The notes under the pieces are model-generated. The model ran no database searches. It was not told the origin of the DNA and was given only the letters and a program-made list of their open reading frames with translations. From the NCBI GenBank assembly GCA_020747015.1, contig JAGTJM010000022.1:310001-374000 (forward strand): a DNA stretch of 64,000 nucleotides, written 5' to 3'. Of this stretch, positions 31,066 through 42,580 are shown one piece after another. Numbering within the stretch: position 1 is the stretch's first letter; each line of letters begins with the position of its first letter. The stretch is from Pyrenochaeta sp. MPI-SDFR-AT-0127 (Eukaryota; Ascomycota; Dothideomycetes; Pleosporales; Cucurbitariaceae). The translations under genes and the position numbers were made by a program.

Positions 31066-34031
31066 GGTGATCGACGTTTGACAGTTTTGTGTGGGGACGC
31101 GGCGACAGTTATGATTGGACCTGGAGGGCGACGATCGTGTTCTCGTGTTCGTGAAGAGATAGCGGCAGAAGTAGTTGGTTTAGTAACCAGTGCGATATGT
31201 TTAGTCGGAACGAATGTATGGCAGCGAGCGACACTCAGTAGGACGATGGAGATTCGGGAATACAGTCACAACAAGCCACCTAAAACAGCGAAAGCCGCCC
31301 CTTATACCGTCTTACACCATCGTGGACTTCCGCAAGCGAGACGGCCCATTCTCAAAGCCAGTCTAGATCCTGCCGCGCCTGCGAATTCTCAGCCGGTGGC
31401 TTTCACAAAACACAAACACTATAAGCTCCCGAAAGCCACAGGCTAGGCATTTTCTCATTGAGTCAAGACGGGTCAGCATTCACGCGAGGAGCGGGAGATA
31501 ATCATCGTGAACTACCCAGTCAGGTCTGAGAATGACCCCGATGGCCAGGGGTATTGCCATGGCGCGCTAGCGAGATGCAGGTAGAGACGGCTTGGTGGCG
31601 GTATCGAATCTTCAGCTCTTGCATCCTCTCGAAGCATGCCCCTTGCAGCTGTTTGTTTAGCGCAGAATCAAGCGGTTGAGCTCTGAGACGTGACAGCACA
31701 AACGGTTTGACTTGACACGATTGGCGTGCGCAGATCGATCTCGAGTGTCAAGTCTGTCATGAATCTGCGACGTGTTGCGAGTTTAACACCCAAAGCAAAA
31801 TATTATTATGTTGAAGAAATGCATCTAGAGAGCTTGAAATGTCTTAGTTTTTCTAGCAAAGACGCTTTTTTTCAATAGTGAAAAGCTTCAGTCGGGGCGT
31901 CCGCAAGATTTCTGAGGTGGGCTCATGGTGCGTGTAAGGCTGGACTAATAGTCTAGATCTAACCCATGTAGTGCTGGTCGCTCTGTTCGGTTAAGCCCGA
32001 AGGCCTAAATTTAAACTCTCGCCCTTGTCACGATGTGAGTTGGTTGTTCCCGTCGCAACCCAGGTCCGCGGAAAGCAGATCTACCAATGGTATGGTTCTG
32101 ATCACTCGTCTAGTACCTGATCGGTGGAGGGAACAAGATAGTCATGAACATTGCTCTATGACTGCCTTTTGGTACATTTTGCACACTCAAGATAAGTGTT
32201 GCGACACTCTGGTTTTGCCCTGTAAGCTTTGTGGTGACTGCGCCGCGGTGTGCTCATCTTACTCTGCTTGGCAGGAGGACAGCTGGATCCTTCGCCGAGA
32301 GAATGCCTTGCAGGACCCGAGCCGCTATTGATGCTTTTGTGACCAAGACGCGAGCGAAGCTTTGGCTGCTAACGTCGAACATCAATCGATGGGCCCAGAC
32401 ATGATCAGCACCTAGATGTTCCTAATGCAATGGACATGCCGACCTTCTGGCCAAAAGATGGCGAAAACAGCAAAACCGACAATCAAATCGACAACGGAAG
32501 CCTGGGTGAAGAGTGTTGGTGGTCATCGTATATTAATTACTCTGGTCCTCGGATGTTCGCAACCGCAATTTGTCCTAGGCATCACGCCATTTCTAACCGC
32601 GCAGCTTCGCTCCGTCCAACAAAATAAGGTTGGGCGCTTGAGGCGATGCCCATGATGGACAATGATGAGGCAGACCGTATTCTCGTGCATCAAATATGAA
32701 TGCTGTTGTTTTGCAAAGTGATCCAAGTTGTGCACCTGGCGCATGACTCAAATATCCTCAATTCTGAGTAAAACTTAAGTCGATACCGTCAGCATCACTT
32801 CGCTGCAATCTCCTGTGTGGGCTTTTGAAATCAAATGCCGTGGTACCCTTCGCAGGCTCTGTTCCGCAAGCGTGGGCAATTTCCGTTTGTTCAGGCTTCA
32901 TAAGCGTGCAACATTAGCCGTGGTCCGGATCCTCAGGGCAGTGTATGCTTATCATCTGACGACTTCGTGCTCGACAGGAAGGAATGTGCATGTTACATTC
33001 TAGGATTAAATGAAAGTAACGCGGTTCCTGCCAGGGGTCGTTTCGATAACGGCGGTGATCAGGACAGGAATGAGAGGTAGCAGGACCTAGCTGCATAGTA
33101 ACACGGCGCGTCTAAGACGCGCGAGAAGTACCACAAAAGTCGGAAATCCATATGACGTACGGGCACGTTTTGTGGCACTTCAGACGCATGTCGCAGTGCA
33201 GCATTGCGCATGTTATAAACATAGACGGTGTGGCGTGCAGTGCAGCTTCCGGCAGTGTACCTGCATGGCGGTGTCATGGAGGACCCTCGTTTATTTCCAT
33301 GATTCGCCGCCGGGGTGACACAGCCCTGCGCAAGGTTATTTGTCCACAGAGTAGCCCTCTTGGAAAGTGAATGACTCGGTGACTGTGGCTGAAATGAATA
33401 GAGACGACACTGCTATTTGGAAGTATTCTTGTACCGGCAGTACCTGATACTCTTACCGATCACTTGCAGGACCATATTGCTTATGGTTAATCCTACATAT
33501 TTTGTTCGTTCTCGATGAACGCGTCAATATGAAAGCAGTTGTAGCTTCTTAAAATCACCAAGGTATGCCAACGCAGGCCATCTATCATACTTGAGAGCGG
33601 TGGTACGGTGCTATACGTCTCAACCAACAGCACTATTTGAGACATCTAGTCATGAGACAGCTAGAGTCGAATCTGTGAGAAGGCAAAGGCGAGGAATATC
33701 ACACAAAAAAATTGTCAGAAATCATATGGAAAAAGGTTTGCCGACGAGAACAAACATCGTGAATCCTGTTTGACTCTTTCGACCATACTTCACGAAACCT
33801 CGTAAACGATAGAGGCTGCACGCATGAGTAGTACACGTGTACAATTAAACTGAGCGAGAGATCCGTAATAACATGATCACCAAACAGTCAAATGTAGTAC
33901 AAGTGACTGTGCCTGTCATCCTAGTACATTGATATGGGGAAACAAATGTGATCCTAATGTAGCAGTCAAATTTTGTACTCTGCGCATTCATGGAGAAGAA
34001 TGGCGAGAATTGCCTTAATCCATCCTAGCTC
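31066..34031. other. largest gene-free stretch (about 3 kb)
   Basis: Only short open frames with no family resemblance; no transposase, reverse transcriptase, tRNA or tandem repeat recognised. A perfect 8-bp palindrome, GCGCGTCT-A-AGACGCGC, is at about 33105-33121. The region may be 5' regulatory DNA or a very decayed insertion. Confidence 0.45.
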
Positions 34032-34718
34032 CTATAATTTGATATCAAAACTTGTGCCACATCCACAACTACTCGTGGCCCCCGGTATCCCTGTGACTTT
34101 GAACTGGCTTCCTATCAACTCCATGGTATAGTCCACCGTACTCCCGTTCAACAATTCCAAGCTAGGTTCATCAATGACAACCTTCTCCCCTTTCTCGCCC
34201 TCGAATATTGTATCTTCTTCAGTCGCTGGTGACTTTGAAAGATCGGTGAGATCCATTAGATACTGGAATCCGTGACAGCCGCCACTCTCGACAGTCACTC
34301 GTAATGCAAGATTTGGATTGCTGTCGGCCGTTGAAATTTTGTAGAGGCGATTCGATGCGCGTGGAGAGATGGATATGAGCATAGGATTACCGGAATCGTC
34401 GGTGCGTGGGTTTTGAATTGCTTGCGCAGGCTTCGCAGAGGAGAGATCTGACGTGGTGGCGAGGGTTCTTCGGATGGTAACATTCGTTGCCGTCGCGCTC
34501 GGTGTGTAAGGAATTAATAAGGATAAGGGTCTCGATGGCCCTCGTAAAGCAGTCGGTGCAAGGAAATCGAGGTATAATGGTCGTGATGGGGCAACTGTGA
34601 CGCTGCTGTATCCTCTTGATGATGATTGAGTCGCCTTCGCAGCTTTGGTGGCTGTCCTCGTCGCTGCTCTAGTTGCTGTGCGGAAACAGGACGCACACAT
34701 TGTGAATGGGGAGGCCAT
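34032..34718 (-). CDS. ISA2: mitochondrial iron-sulfur assembly protein of the IscA type, Isa2-like
   Basis: 228 aa, single exon, ATG 34716-34718 to stop 34032. A-type carrier needed with Isa1 for mitochondrial 4Fe-4S maturation (aconitase, lipoate synthase). Seen: an Arg/Ala/Thr/Ser-rich N-terminus without acids (RTATRAATRTATKAAKATQS), a mitochondrial presequence; a long variable spacer to about residue 110; the HesB-like domain from about 115, with LALRVTVESGGCHGFQY (first Cys); and the C-terminal SSCGCGTSF (the Cys-x-Cys pair). All three ligand cysteines are present. Isa2 rather than Isa1 is judged from the GCHGFQY context and is less sure than the family. Head-to-head with kynureninase. 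Confidence 0.85.
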   Translation of the reverse strand: MASPFTMCASCFRTATRAATRTATKAAKATQSSSRGYSSVTVAPSRPLYLDFLAPTALRGPSRPLSLLIPYTPSATATNVTIRRTLATTSDLSSAKPAQAIQNPRTDDSGNPMLISISPRASNRLYKISTADSNPNLALRVTVESGGCHGFQYLMDLTDLSKSPATEEDTIFEGEKGEKVVIDEPSLELLNGSTVDYTMELIGSQFKVTGIPGATSSCGCGTSFDIKL

Positions 34719-35050
34719 CGTCGCGACTGCTAGATGGAAGGTGATGTTCGAAGCGTAAACATTTACAGATCTGAGGTCATGGCAAGAATATCAGCGGAGC
34801 ATGTGCCAATCAGCGCTTCCTGTCTGACCAAAGTTCCAGGCCGCTTAGTCATGCACCAACCCCGCCGCTAATCATCGTACGAGCTGCTGGTTGGGCTCCA
34901 CGCCTTACCCACTGTAGATAGGCATTCACTTGTGCCTTGAAAGACAAAGGCTTAAACCAGCTCTTCCCTGCGACTGCAATCCCAGCTCGTCCAATCCCTC
35001 CTTCACTCCTGTTAAACCAACAGACTTTCACTCGTTCTTTGATCTTTGAT
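34719..35050. promoter_or_regulatory. divergent promoter between ISA2-like and kynureninase genes
   Basis: 332 bp between head-to-head starts. No special motif recognised. Confidence 0.45.
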
Positions 35051-36636
35051 ATGCCGAAGTCCCAAAATGCCTATCTCGGAATCGAGGACGCGCTGTTGCG
35101 TTCGGAGGAATTTGCGAAAAAAGAAGACGGAAAAGATGAATTGAGCAGGCTGAGGAAAGAGTTCGTAATACCTACAAAAGGTGACTTGAAGAATAGGAAA
35201 TACGGCTTCCAGACAAGATCAGAAGAAACAATTGCGGCAGAAGACGACAATGAAGAATCAATATATTTCTGTGGTAACTCTCTCGGACTGCAACCTCGGA
35301 GAACAAAAGAATATGTGACTCGGTACCTGGATACCTGGGCCTCAAAAGGTGTCTTTGGGCACTTTACTGACTACGAAAATGGTTTGCCACCCTGGCTACA
35401 CATTGATGAGGCGATCAAAGAACAGACGGGGAAAATCGTTGGAGCGCTTCCGAGCGAGGTTGTGATTATGGAGACATTGACAGCGAACCTCCATCTTCTA
35501 ATGTCGAGCTTCTACCGTCCGACCAAAGATCGGTGGAAGATCATCATCGAAGGGAAAGCTTTTCCCAGTGATCATGTAGGCCGCTTCCCACCACTGTGTA
35601 TTGTGTTCAGTGACTGATATTCGCTCAGTATGCAGTCCTCTCCCAACTCGCCCACCATAATCTCGACCCCTCCGCACTGATCACCATTGATCCTCCCTCA
35701 GCCTCATCACCCTACCTCTCAAACGAACACATACTTTCCGTCATATCCACACATGCTGCAACAACCGCTCTTGTCCTCCTTCCAGGCATACAATTCTACT
35801 CAGGCCAACTCTTCGACATTGAACTCATTACACGACACTGCCAATCGCTGGATATCACAGTGGGATGGGATCTGGCACATGCTTCAGGCAATGTACCACT
35901 GAAATTACACGACTGGAATGTCGACTTTGCGGCTTGGTGCAACTACAAGTACATGAATGGCGGACCAGGGGTCATTGGCGGGCTCTTTGTACACGAAAGA
36001 CACGGAAAAGTTGAAGAAGTCCCCGCGGCCAAGACAGATCATGGTCAAATCGTCAATGGCGAAACGAAGTACAGCAATGAATCACAGCTCGTCTACCGAC
36101 CACGATTGAGTGGTTGGTGGGGAAGCGACAAGAGTAGCCGATTTCGCATGGAGAACAAGTTCGTCCCAATCCCTGGGGCTAGCGGTTTCCAGCTCAGTAA
36201 TCCGAGCGCACTGGATATGACATCCGTCATGGCTAGTTTGGATGTCTTTGCACTCACGACCATGGATGCACTCCGCCAACGCAGTCTGCGCTTGACAGCA
36301 TATCTGGAGGCACGTCTACTGCAGTACGAGGGCGGAGCACCACCGTATACCATCATCACGCCATCGAACCCGGCAGAGCGCGGTGCGCAACTCAGTGTGC
36401 TCCTCGATCCTGGTTTGTTGGAGTCTGTTCAGAAGTACATTGAAGATCACGGTGTTGTAGTCGATGAGCGAAAACCAGATGTCTTGAGAGTTGCGCCAGC
36501 TCCACTGTACAACTCCTTCCACGATATCCATCGATTCATCACCCTCTTCCACGAGGCCTGTCGCAGGGCTGTGAAGGGTTCGGGCAAGACGGATGGTCTG
36601 AAAGCTGGAGTCCCCGATGACGTCGCTCGGACCTAG
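35051..36636 (+). CDS. BNA5: kynureninase (L-kynurenine hydrolase)
   Basis: 510 aa in two exons (35051-35575 and 35629-36636, phase 0). The PLP enzyme hydrolyses kynurenine or 3-hydroxykynurenine to (3-hydroxy)anthranilate and alanine in tryptophan-to-NAD synthesis. Start ATG 35051; the frame is open upstream with no ATG of better context. Seen: IYFCGNSLGLQPRRTKEYV, the family N-terminal motif; HFTDYENGLPPWLHID; VVIMETLTANLHLLMSSFY; GWDLAHASGNVPLKLHDW, with the Asp that contacts PLP nitrogen; DFAAWCNYKYMNGGPG, with the Schiff-base Lys; and SGWWGSDKSSRFRM. Length is normal for fungal kynureninase. All catalytic landmarks are intact. Confidence 0.95.
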
Positions 36637-36945
36637 GCCTTCTTGTTTTCACGACATAAGTGCGGCGGGCGGTATCTGTATACTTATCTAATATCTTTGT
36701 CTTCTGTTTATACTAGCAACATATATACCCAGGCAACATATCATCCCTAGATAACAAGGAGGCTGTAATACGTGGCAGGGAATCATAATGTCATAATTCA
36801 AAGATCGATTCGAAGAGACACGTTATATACCATACACCATCATGACGTGAAAGCAAATGATTCTTGCTCCCAAATGCCCCATAAACGCCCGCTTTGCTAT
36901 ATCCACACCGTGTCGTATCCCTAATATTCAAAAACTGAAAGACTC
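36637..36945. other. convergent 3' intergenic space
   Basis: Lies between the 3' ends of kynureninase and DNA polymerase alpha. It should hold both polyadenylation regions; nothing else is seen. Confidence 0.5.
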
Positions 36946-39900
36946 TTACTGCTTCAACGCAAAGCTAAACAGGCTGTCCATCTGCACCCACTGCCGTCCA
37001 TTTCTCTCCAACCACTTGTCCACAACACCCTTTAGCGTTCCAAACCTCTGTGCGTTGTAAGCCGCGAGAACTTTGAGCTTTTGCACACTCTCTTCCACCT
37101 TCATCCCCACCTCTCCCTTGCCAACCCGGTCGACATCAAACAGGGACTGGAAGTACAAGAGCTGATTCCACACATCCTTCTCTTTGATTTCATATGACAT
37201 AATGCCCCGACAGTCTTGTGCGAGCCCCTTGGGACCAAGACACCGATTTCCGTAGACCGAGATACTGCGTGTGCGGTTTCCGCACTGTGGGTCGTCGCAG
37301 AAGAGGTAGCCAGCGTAGTAAGAAGCAAGGTATTGGCGAATCGCGGACTCTAACTGTGCTACCACGGTAATATTTTGGAGGATCTTCCCGCAATCTTCAC
37401 TTGGGCACTTAATGCCGTCGTTTGAAATGGTTTGGGTAGAAAAAGATGTCGGAGATGTTGATGAGAGACCCTGGAAAGGGAAACTTGTAGCGCAAGAGCG
37501 GCAGCGCAGCCATAGCGGTGTGCATGCTTGGAAGCGTACAGAGTCCGCAATCTGAGACTCTAGGGGATTAATCTCTGTGTCTTGCTGTGCACCACCAGAG
37601 ACTGTGCTAACACGGTATTTTGATGTGTCGAGACCTAGACAGGCGGCAAGAAGAGTAATGTTTGTGCCACTGATCGGAGCGCAAAGCCTCTCAACTGGCG
37701 GTAAGATCTGCTTGTGCAAATAATACTCCACATCTGGCTTCAGCCCACTATCTGACTTTAACACTTCGTCGACAGGATACGCGTTCTTTGCTGCATTCTC
37801 AGCTGATCCAGAAGATTCGCCTGTGATAATAAAGCTCATAACATCCTTGGCTTTGACATGCTTGCCTTTTGCCTGGAGACGTAAAGCGACCTGGACGGAG
37901 GGCATCGAGTTACCATTAGGGTACTCATTAGGATTTTTGCCGAGTTGCGTATATATCGTGTATTTGCGGGTTGGGATTGTGTTCTCGCGCATTTGTTTGC
38001 CAAGTTCACGGAGGTGGTTGTGAATGTTCTCAACAACAGTTTCGGGGTCTTCGCCGCTAAGTAGGAAGTTCAGGAGTTCACTTTCTTCGTGTCAGCAATT
38101 TTTGAATATAGTAAAAGGGAAAGAAACGTACGTTGATGTCTCCTTTGAAAGCGCACAGTATTCTCTGCGCCTCATGTCCAGACCCTTGACCTCAAGCTTC
38201 TCGATATACTTCCCATCAACGGGCACCATATTGATTGCCGCATACTTCTTCTTTGCATGCAGCAAGATTCGGCGGAAAACGTTATCAATATCAATCTCCA
38301 AGAGCCTATAGCTGTTATTGACCTCCTTTTTGAACTCGTTACCCAGTTTTAGTGCATCTTGGATATTGTCGACATTTGTATTGATCATAACGGAATCAGT
38401 GTCACCGTAGATGACACGTAGCGCCTTCTCCTCGGCCATATCTTTTGTCTTTCGGAGAATCTCTCGGCCCTTGTAGGTAGTAAGCATAGCAAGTGGTCGA
38501 GCGTAGAAACGTGACTTGGTGTATCCTAAACAACCATACATGGAGTTGGCAGTCAGTTTCAAAGCGAGCTGCTTGATGTCCCAAGTAGCCAATTGATCCG
38601 TAGTGGCATCCTTGGCCTTCATGAGCTTCTTGACTTCTCGGCGGCGGGAGACGAGGGTAGCAATGAGACGTGGCAAAATACCCTGATCCTGGTTCGCATC
38701 CGGGACTTCAGGCACTTTATCATCCTCCTCAGAGAGATCAGACCGCTCGACTGTTGTGAAGCAGATGTTGAACTCCTGAATGATGCTAGGGTAAAGGGAG
38801 TTGAAGTCCATTACTAGAATGAACTTGTCATATAATCCCTTTTCAGGCTCGAAGACGAGACCACCTTTGAATTTGTCCTTCTTCTTCGTGTCTGCGCCTT
38901 CTTCGCCTTCACCTGCGTCTTCCTCGACCTTGATTTTACCCTTGCCCCACTGTTTGTCTGGGCAAATGTACTTATTCTTGTGGAACTCGTGGAGCAGAAT
39001 GTATTCGTTCCGCTCAGCACGCGTACCACTTAGTGTTCGAGCCCAAGAGTTTCCAGCAAGATTAGTCAGGACCTTGGTCAGAGGGAGCATTTGCACCTTC
39101 ATTGAGATAGCGGCAATGAAGTATGCGTCCGCCTGGCAGTGTTTGACGTAGTTCAACAGGCCTTCCTTCGTAGTCGCCCAGGTTTTTAATGCAGCTTCAT
39201 TGTCGAGCTCTTCACGTCGCTTATTAAGAACAAGCTGACACATTTCCTCCAAGCTCCACGATTGGCATTTCGTCATAAGGGATTTACCAAGGTCATTGGC
39301 CAAGTCGCAGAGCAAGCGGCCTGAAGCTAATTGCTTCTCAGCAAAGAAGCTGCCACCGCCCTTGCCCATGTTTTTGGGCCAGTCGCTTCGCTTAAGACGT
39401 CCGATACGGTGCCATCCTGGAGTCTTCTTCTCCCGCAAACGATTGAGTAACACACTGTAATCAACGTCATCTAGGCGATGACCGATAAGCACATCTGGGT
39501 CGTGGCGCTGAAACATCGCCATCAACAAGCTGAGGAGCTCCTGTTCAGTCTTTTTCAGCATGAAGTTGCCCTTCGCCTTCTCAACTTCAGCCTGGAAACC
39601 TGTTGGGAATGCAGCGCCGTTCGGTCGCATGATTGTGAAGCTCTTGCATTGCATCTCATCGACTGGGGTAGTATCGGTCAAAGAGAAGTTATCGTAGATC
39701 ATGGCACTTGCCATTAGGATCTCTTGCTTGTTGTCCTTTGCGTTGAAAGTAGTGCGGAGCGAGAGACTCATGAGCGTCATAGGAGGAGCATCCAGATTGT
39801 CTGAGTTGCTCAATACCGAGATGTTGTTAGGCTTAGCGACTTGCAGCTCGAGCTTACACCATGAGGCGTTGTGGATGGCGTTGAAGTCTGGTACATCAAT

Positions 39901-41499
39901 CTTGAGCCAGCAAGGACCCATGATGTTCTTCCAAAGAACAAATTGCTCAAAGAGCGAGGTGTTAGTTCCGAATACGTGGGAGAAAGTCTCTCCAGTCAAG
40001 TCGGCAGAAAGGGGCATCTTATCATACCCATACAGCAATTTGAGATAGTCTGCTTCCTTGGGAATATCGGCAAGCTCGAACGCGTATTTTCGCGTGCATG
40101 GCTTGATCTTGTGCAGATTCACTCGGTGTTTGCTCATGATGGAGTCGACCTCGTCGGACACATCACTCAGTTCAACCTCTTCATCGGTGGCGATTCCCCT
40201 GACGTGTCGGTGTTCCCGGGGTAGAAAGTACAGCTTTCGAAGGATATTATCGACCTTCATGAAACAACTTGCATAGTTGCCAGACTTTTTGTCCTTGACC
40301 TTTCCGAACAGGCACAAACTGCCATTGATCTCAGTGTAGTCGGTCCAGAACATGTGCAAGCTGCCGTCCTCCTCCAATGCATCCTCCGACCTCATCTTTC
40401 CGACGCCGGTAGTCTGTGGAGCAGGGCTGCTCATCATGTTGAGCTTACTAGTCACATCATTCCATGAGGATGCATCAATGGCAGTAGAAGGCCCAACAGG
40501 TGATGAGCTGGCCGGTGTAGGATAATCTTCCTTTTTGATCCTGGCTATCGGTCGTTTTCCCGCCATGTTGACGCTGGCAGTGGGTACACCAATGTGCCCA
40601 ATAGGCTGTGCAACCTCCATAAGATCCTCCTCTTCCTCCTCAATTTTGATTGCAGGCTGTGCTCTCCGTTCTACAGCCTTCGCAACGGGTGAGGATTGGA
40701 GGGGTGGGTCGCTCATGGGAACATCGTCGTCGAATGTTGGAAGACCATCATCATCCCCGTATGTGTCCCTCGCCGGGGGTGTGTCCGGCATGTAGGCATC
40801 CGAGTCATTAACTCGCCTCTTTGACGCAGCTGGGCGGTTTTCGGATATGGACGGTGATAGTACGCGTGTTTTTCGTCGTGCTTCGGTCTTGATGGGTCGC
40901 ATGCGGGGGGCAGAGCGACGGACTGGGTTTGTGTCGATTTCGCCCAAGAGATCGTCCATGAAGTCTTTGTCAGCGGCAGTGGCCATGGGCTGCGAGAGTT
41001 AGTGCCGGTGTTTCTATCTTCTGTGGATGTACGAAACATACTTTTGGCTTTGGCGCCTTCGCAGCGTTTTTTGCGCTGAAATACTTGCTAATGCCATTGT
41101 TGATCTTCTCCTGCTTCTCCTTGTCTTCTTCGCGCTTTCGTTTCGCTATTACGCGTCAGTGCTGTCGGACATGTCATAGACGCATGTTAGATATGTACCA
41201 GCTTTTCCTTTGGCAGGTCGGTCATCGTCCCCCTCGCTGTCCGTGGCATCATAACGGTTGCGGCCCTGCCCGTCCTCCCACTCTTCTCTGCCGTCATCAA
41301 CGTAACCCTCGCCATTGTCGTCAACAATGAAGTCGTCCTGGTCTAGTCTGCTTCGCACGATCTTCTTGTATCCGTCTTCGTCGACCTCATCATACAACTG
41401 CTCTTCTTCTTCGACTTGGTATGTGGAAATGCGCGTCGTGCCAGCGGCGCGGTTGGCTTTTAATTCGGCCAATCTGGCCCGATTTGCTGCACGAGACAT
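36946..41499 (-). CDS. POL1: DNA polymerase alpha catalytic subunit
   Basis: 1465 aa in four exons (41499-41199, 41145-41042, 40989-38132, 38080-36946), with all junctions restoring frame. The length is close to the yeast and human proteins. It extends RNA primers in the primase complex at replication origins and lagging strands. Seen: an acidic N-terminus with LYDEVDEDGYKKIVRSRL; DFMDDLLGEI, the short motif that can bind other replication factors; the inactive exonuclease-like region; motif A DFNSLYPSIIQEFNICF; motif B KLTANSMYGCLGYTKSRF; motif C YGDTDSVMI; and C-terminal Cys-rich zinc modules (CRSCATSFPF, CPSEDCGKIL, CDDPQCGNRT). The start codon is only 245 bp from that of the oligoribonuclease gene on the other strand. 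Confidence 0.97.
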
Positions 41500-41744
41500 G
41501 ATTTATTATGTTATAGAACGTATGCAAGCAAGAAACATAGAAGGAGAATTAGGTGAAGGTGTTGTCGCAAGCGTGTGTGGACGGCGGGTCAATTGTCAAT
41601 TAAGCACGACACGCGCTATTTCACGCGTCGCGCGACTTCCCTACTAATTAAGCTCGCGCTAGCGCAACGCTAGCCATCCATCTATCCAAATCCATCATTC
41701 CCACACAATTATGTCATCACAGACACCCGACAAATACCAGAGAA
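41500..41744. promoter_or_regulatory. compact bidirectional promoter of POL1 and the oligoribonuclease gene
   Basis: 245 bp between opposing start codons. Holds GCGCGC-like and CACGCGTCGCGCG runs near 41605-41635 that resemble MluI-type (ACGCGT) cell-cycle elements: AACGCGT-like ACGCG occurs here. Motif assignment is tentative. Confidence 0.45.
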
Positions 41745-42360
41745 ATGGCATCTGTATCGAAGGCTCCCTTGGTATGGATAGACTGTGAGGTAATCACATC
41801 CACTTGCACGCCCTGAATCTTGTTGATGGATATAGATGACCGGATTGGATACCGACAATGACACTATCATGTCTCTTGCGGCATTCATTACTGATGCAGA
41901 CCTCAACATCCTCGACGAAGAAGGCTATGAAGCCATCATTCACCATAGTGAAGAAGAACTTGACCGCATGGGCGAATGGTGCACGAGGCATCATGGTCAA
42001 TCCGGACTAACGCAATCCTGCATCGACTCTTCCACGACTGCGGAAGAAGCAGCCGAGGGCCTGCTTCAGTACATCAAGAAATACGTGCCCGAACGTCGCA
42101 CTGCACTCCTTGCCGGAAACTCAGTGCATGCAGATAAGTCATTCCTTGTCAAAGCACCGTACAAACCCATTACGGATCACTTACATTATCGGATTCTGGA
42201 CGTCAGCAGTATTAAGGAAGCTGCGAGACGATGGGCACCCAAAGATGTCTTGAAGAGAATTCCCAGGAAGCAAATGCTACACGAGGCGCGAGCAGACATA
42301 TTGGAAAGCATCGAGGAAGCAAGATTCTATCGCGAGGCGTTCTTTCTAAAGCCAAACTGA
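41745..42360 (+). CDS. REX2: oligoribonuclease (REX2-type, DEDDh 3'-5' exonuclease)
   Basis: 189 aa in two exons (41745-41789 and 41836-42360). The short first exon supplies MASVSKAPLVWIDCE, and splicing gives WIDCEMTGLDTD, which holds the first two acidic ligands (Asp and Glu of Exo I). Further: GNSVHADKSFL (Exo II Asp) and HEARADILESI (Exo III, His and Asp of the DEDDh class). It degrades 2-5 nt RNA to nucleotides; the yeast relative is mitochondrial and also functions in RNA processing. No obvious presequence here. Complete and normal in length. Confidence 0.93.
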
Positions 42361-42580
42361 TTTAGATGAACACAGCGAGTCATAATCAGGCCGCATTAGC
42401 ATGCCTCCTTGAAGCACACTTGTGATGTCACTTGCAAGTACTTCAATAAGTAGCCTTGTGCCTTCCTCGTTTAAAATTACCCTCAGCACGAAGATGCGAA
42501 GTCGGTCTTTAGCCTACAGTGAAAACATTTTGCAGGCGCAGACCGTGTGGCGAGTATTAAGATCTTGTGGAAACCACGCC

